The position numbers and the translations under genes are program-made. A DNA stretch of 17,477 nt from Lachnospiraceae bacterium (GTDB lineage Bacteria > Bacillota > Clostridia > Lachnospirales > Lachnospiraceae), in the NCBI GenBank assembly GCA_022798035.1, contig JAAWLS010000008.1:1-17477 (forward strand), written 5' to 3'. The first letter of the stretch is position 1. Each line of letters starts with the position of its first letter. The notes beneath the pieces are model-generated. The model had not been told where the DNA came from. It was given only the letters and a program-made list of their open reading frames with translations, and did no database searches. Positions 15,901 through 17,477 of the stretch are shown piece by piece.

Positions 15901-16631
15901 TGGAATGGAGAGAAAAGATGGAAGAACGTCTCTCATTTCAGTATCCCTATGAGGCAGAGATTGCCATGAAAACAAAAGTCTCCGTGTCGGAACTGAAACA
16001 CCGGGCGATGGAACGAATGATGGATGAAGATACAGAGCCTTGGGAGGCGTACAAGGAGGAAGAAGAGGAAGAAAGGTATGTGCCCTCTTTTATGGCAGGT
16101 GTGCAGAAGGAGAACATTGGTGCAAAACGTGGAACGGCCATGCATCGTGTGTTGGAGTGTTATGATTTTACCAGAGCCCCGGAAACGTTAAAAGAGCAGC
16201 TAGGAGAAATAGAAGAGCAGAAAAAAATGGACAGAGAGCAGATGGATTTGGTTAGTGTCTCTTCCCTGCAAAAATTTTTAGAGACAGATTTGGGCCGGCG
16301 GATGAGAAAAGCGGCGCAGAATGGAAAACTGTATCGGGAGAAGCCTTTTGTGATGGGAAAACCTGCAAAGGAAGTGCTTGAGGAGAACAGCCGGGAAGAG
16401 ATGGTGCTGATTCAGGGGATTATAGATGTGTTTTTTGAGGAAGAAGGCGAAATTGTGCTGCTGGATTATAAGACAGATTATGTGAAACATCCAAAGGAGC
16501 TGGTCAGCCGCTATGGAGCTCAGCTGGAATTGTACCGTGAGGCAGTGGAACGGGCTTTTGAAAAAAGGGTGAAAGAATGCCTGCTGTATTCTTTCTGTCT
16601 GGGGGAAACAATAAATACCGCAGACAATTGA
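12984..16631 (+). CDS. addA: ATP-dependent helicase/nuclease subunit A
   Basis: 1215 residues, typical for AddA. It is a UvrD-like superfamily 1 helicase with a C-terminal RecB-type nuclease. Helicase motifs in order: Q-motif region around TKQQSQVI (9-16); Walker A SAAAGSGKTA (26-35); motif Ia TFTNAAAAQMRERI (61-74); Walker B MIDEYQDSN (398-406); motif III VGDVKQSIYRFR (429-440); motif IV around LHMNFRSRP (466-474); motif V SIHKSKGLEFPVVF (798-811); and motif VI YVALTRAKEKL (874-884). The nuclease has His1054 (GTAMHRVLE), Asp1148 (GIIDVF), Asp1161 and Lys1163 (LLDYKTD) and Gln1180. Everything needed for activity is visible. Its ATG is embedded in the addB stop (ATGA), so it is translationally coupled; AGAGAGGAGG just upstream is the ribosome binding site. 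Confidence 0.97.
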   Translation: MKTVERKWTKQQSQVIALRNRNLLVSAAAGSGKTAVLVERIIQKIMDVEHPLDVDRMLIVTFTNAAAAQMRERIGEAIENALEKQPGNVHLQRQQTLLHNAQITTIHSFCLYVIRNYFHRIALEPEFRVAEEGELKLLKSDVLDSVLERYYKEASPEFLALSETIATGKNDMPLKETILKLFEFAMSYPWVEEWLEECKRPFHVSDMEEFGQLPLAEELLSYLNSMTSQWALQMKLCQNLSMETDGPQMYGELLEQEVQAMEYIAASSTYQQYYERVKGFSFGRLPSARKFAGDGEKKEQLQKLRNEVKASLKKTTEQFFFQSPECMLEDMQKNQSTADMLIEVTLAFLREFAEKKREKNILDFNDLEHFALKILVEEDTRKPTGTAEELRKNYEEIMIDEYQDSNYVQETILKAVSKEAEGICNIFMVGDVKQSIYRFRMARPELFMEKYHSYSTEESERQRVDLHMNFRSRPQVIQMVNDVFYRIMKEDIGNITYDEQAALYPGASFPEGEEGMFDAELLVIEPKEEEQDAGPRELEAKAVGMKICRLMESQKVTEQMPDDSQPGSLRPVCYSDIVILLRSMSGWSESFVKVLGEMGIPVRAASGTGYFSAAEVQTALNLLRILDNPRQDIPMAAVLTSPIAGLTGEDLAVIRAAYPQEEFYQAVRYAAEETEREEDGKPAGKGNLRLAPSQQKKLREFMEFIGRFRQKVSYTPIHELLYQLLEETGYQAYVSALPGGEVKEANLEMLLEKAIAYENTSYRGLFHFIRYMEQLQKYDVDFPMAEGEEREDAVRIMSIHKSKGLEFPVVFVAGLGKMFNNQDIRERIVLHPRLGIGMDLSDSRRRLRTPGLTRRFLARKITMENVGEELRVLYVALTRAKEKLVLTGVLKKAEEKLESMQTAAGTDGFLPFLSRLNSSHFLQLLLQARSCMEKAYPVTLVKQEELEQEEQQTAVKEGLSRIQLFARLQEPELEWREKMEERLSFQYPYEAEIAMKTKVSVSELKHRAMERMMDEDTEPWEAYKEEEEEERYVPSFMAGVQKENIGAKRGTAMHRVLECYDFTRAPETLKEQLGEIEEQKKMDREQMDLVSVSSLQKFLETDLGRRMRKAAQNGKLYREKPFVMGKPAKEVLEENSREEMVLIQGIIDVFFEEEGEIVLLDYKTDYVKHPKELVSRYGAQLELYREAVERAFEKRVKECLLYSFCLGETINTADN

Positions 16632-16634
16632 CAG

Positions 16635-16699
16635 CCCGGTGAGGTGAAAGAGATGCACGGGAGGAAGGAGCTGTTCCCAGGCCGCCCGGTGCGGTAAAA
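16635..16699 (+). repeat. Imperfect direct repeat in the addA-maf spacer
   Basis: CCCGGTGAGGTGAAA (16635-16649) and CCCGGTGCGGTAAAA (16685-16699) match at 13 of 15 positions, exactly 50 bases apart. The stretch between is richer in G and C than the flanking coding sequence and can fold, for example ACAGC (16631-16635) with GCTGT (16670-16674), or CCGC with GCGG at 16682-16694. The segment has no evident protein-coding role apart from the 14-codon frame listed separately. Confidence 0.5.
16653..16697 (+). CDS. Possible 14-codon mini-gene or leader peptide before maf
   Basis: ATG at 16653 opens a frame encoding MHGRKELFPGRPVR and ends with TAA at 16697. GAGGTGA (16641-16647) lies at normal spacing upstream, as good a ribosome binding site as many real genes here. 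The peptide is strongly basic, with no recognisable motif. It lies between the two copies of the direct repeat, 38 bases before the maf ATG, so translating it could couple to or influence maf. A frame this short can arise by chance. Confidence 0.2.
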   Translation: MHGRKELFPGRPVR

Positions 16700-16734
16700 C
16701 AAATATATTGACATCTGCAGAAATGGAGGTTTCT

Positions 16735-17373
16735 ATGAAGTGGAAATTAGTGTTAGCTTCTGCCTCTCCCAGGAGAAAGGAATTGCTGCAGCAGATTGGT
16801 GCAGAATTTCAGGTTCTTCCGGCAAGAGGTGAGGAAGTGGTTACAAGCAAAGAGCCAGAGCGGGTTGTGCTGGAATTGTCGAGACAGAAAGCAGAAGAGG
16901 CGGCGGAACGTCTGGTGGAATTGGACGTCTGCGGCAAGGAGGATAGAATTGCTGCAGCAGAAGAAAGTTCAGAGGGAACTATCCTGTTGGGAGCAGATAC
17001 GGTGGTGGCTTTGAACGGACAGATTTTGGGGAAACCGAGAGATAAGGCAGACGCGGTACATATGCTGCAGATGCTTTCCGGAACTGCCCACAGCGTGTTT
17101 ACTGGAGTTACATTGATTCTGCAGAGAGCGGAATCTAGGGAGATGATTTCTTTTTTTGAGGAGACAAAAGTCTTTATGTATCCTATGACAGAAGATGAGA
17201 TTGCAGCTTATGTGGCTTCCGAAGAACCTATGGATAAGGCAGGAGCCTATGGAATTCAGGGAAAGGGAGCGGTGTATATTGAAAAAATTGCAGGGGATTA
17301 TAACAATGTGGTGGGACTTCCTCTGGCAAAAATATATCAACTATTATTAAAATCAGGCATTGAAATTTTATAG
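16735..17373 (+). CDS. maf: Maf family nucleotide pyrophosphatase
   Basis: 212 residues from the ATG at 16735. Maf proteins hydrolyse non-canonical or canonical nucleoside triphosphates (dTTP, UTP and modified bases) to monophosphates and pyrophosphate and are linked to septum formation. Signatures: LASASPRRKELL (7-18), the catalytic Asp88 in GADTVV, Lys100 in LGKP, MDKAGAYGIQGKG (166-178) and GDYNNVVGLPL (187-197). The GIQG form suggests the dTTP/UTPase (YhdE-like) branch. The protein is about 20 residues longer than Bacillus Maf because of a charged insert at about 63-81. GGAGG (16725-16729) sets this start over the upstream ATG at 16708. It is probably cotranscribed with addBA, as no full promoter is seen in the 103-base gap. 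Confidence 0.94.
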   Translation: MKWKLVLASASPRRKELLQQIGAEFQVLPARGEEVVTSKEPERVVLELSRQKAEEAAERLVELDVCGKEDRIAAAEESSEGTILLGADTVVALNGQILGKPRDKADAVHMLQMLSGTAHSVFTGVTLILQRAESREMISFFEETKVFMYPMTEDEIAAYVASEEPMDKAGAYGIQGKGAVYIEKIAGDYNNVVGLPLAKIYQLLLKSGIEIL

Positions 17374-17399
17374 AATTCATACTATCATAGAATCATAAC

Positions 17400-17477
17400 T
17401 TCTCGGAATCTCAATGAATGAGATTCCAACCGAAGATTGACAACTGAATACCGTGCAGGAAAAGAAATTAGAGAAAA
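17400..17477. other. Right-edge hairpin and TTGACAACTGAATA segment
   Basis: GGAATCTC (17405-17412) pairs perfectly with GAGATTCC (17420-17427) around a 7-base loop, but no T-tract follows, so it is not a standard terminator for maf. TTGACAACTGAATA at 17437-17450 resembles the conserved TTTGAAAACTGAATA-like segment found near Firmicute rRNA genes. TTGACA there could also be a -35 box, but no -10 box is seen at the right distance. No gene is visible in the last 104 bases. Confidence 0.3.

Noticed and set aside
16628..16656. TTGACA at 16628-16633 (and again at 16708-16713) as promoters for maf
   Set aside because: Neither has a plausible -10 box at 16-18 bases, and the second lies too close to the maf start.

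Overview
The window is ordinary-looking chromosome from a Gram-positive anaerobe, most probably a Lachnospiraceae-type member of the Clostridia. This is an inference. It rests on the clostridial form of dihydroxy-acid dehydratase, the AddA/AddB pair in place of RecBCD, strong purine-rich AGGAGG-type ribosome binding sites, consensus sigma-A promoters, long hairpin terminators and a cytosolic PAS-type hybrid sensor kinase. No transposase, integrase, CRISPR array, tRNA or rRNA gene is visible inside the window.

Layout, left to right. Bases 1-204 hold a stable imperfect palindrome and a promoter. Bases 205-2769 (+) form a tight three-gene unit: an S66 LD-carboxypeptidase, a CobW-like GTPase fused to a TIGR03943/DUF1980-like C-terminal domain, and a FadR-type GntR regulator. 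A bidirectional terminator (about 2769-2847) separates this unit from a convergent hybrid histidine kinase (5163-2896, minus). The kinase is transcribed divergently from ilvD. The 273-base divergent region holds two back-to-back promoters, each with a 17-base spacer. On the kinase side it also holds a long structured leader with an embedded terminator-like hairpin. Bases 5437-8938 (+) carry ilvD, nfo (endonuclease IV, with its ribosome binding site overlapping the ilvD stop) and a membrane-anchored M15-type D,D-carboxypeptidase. A small one-domain protein of a phage-associated type (9077-9376) sits alone between its own consensus promoter and its own terminator. Bases 9604-16631 are addB-addA, overlapping by 4 bases. 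A structured 103-base spacer with a possible 14-codon mini-gene follows, then maf (16735-17373). The right edge holds a hairpin without a T-tract and a TTGACAACTGAATA segment that may belong to something beyond the window.

Functionally the window is mostly housekeeping: branched-chain amino acid synthesis (ilvD), DNA repair and recombination (nfo, addB, addA), nucleotide-pool or division control (maf) and peptidoglycan trimming (S66 and M15 peptidases). The less ordinary parts are three. The GTPase fusion lacks the usual CxCC metal site. The hybrid kinase has no partner, and its leader looks like a regulatory RNA. The small phage-type gene forms its own transcription unit. I do not see a clear multi-gene novel system; the kinase leader RNA and the GTPase fusion are the best candidates for something undescribed.
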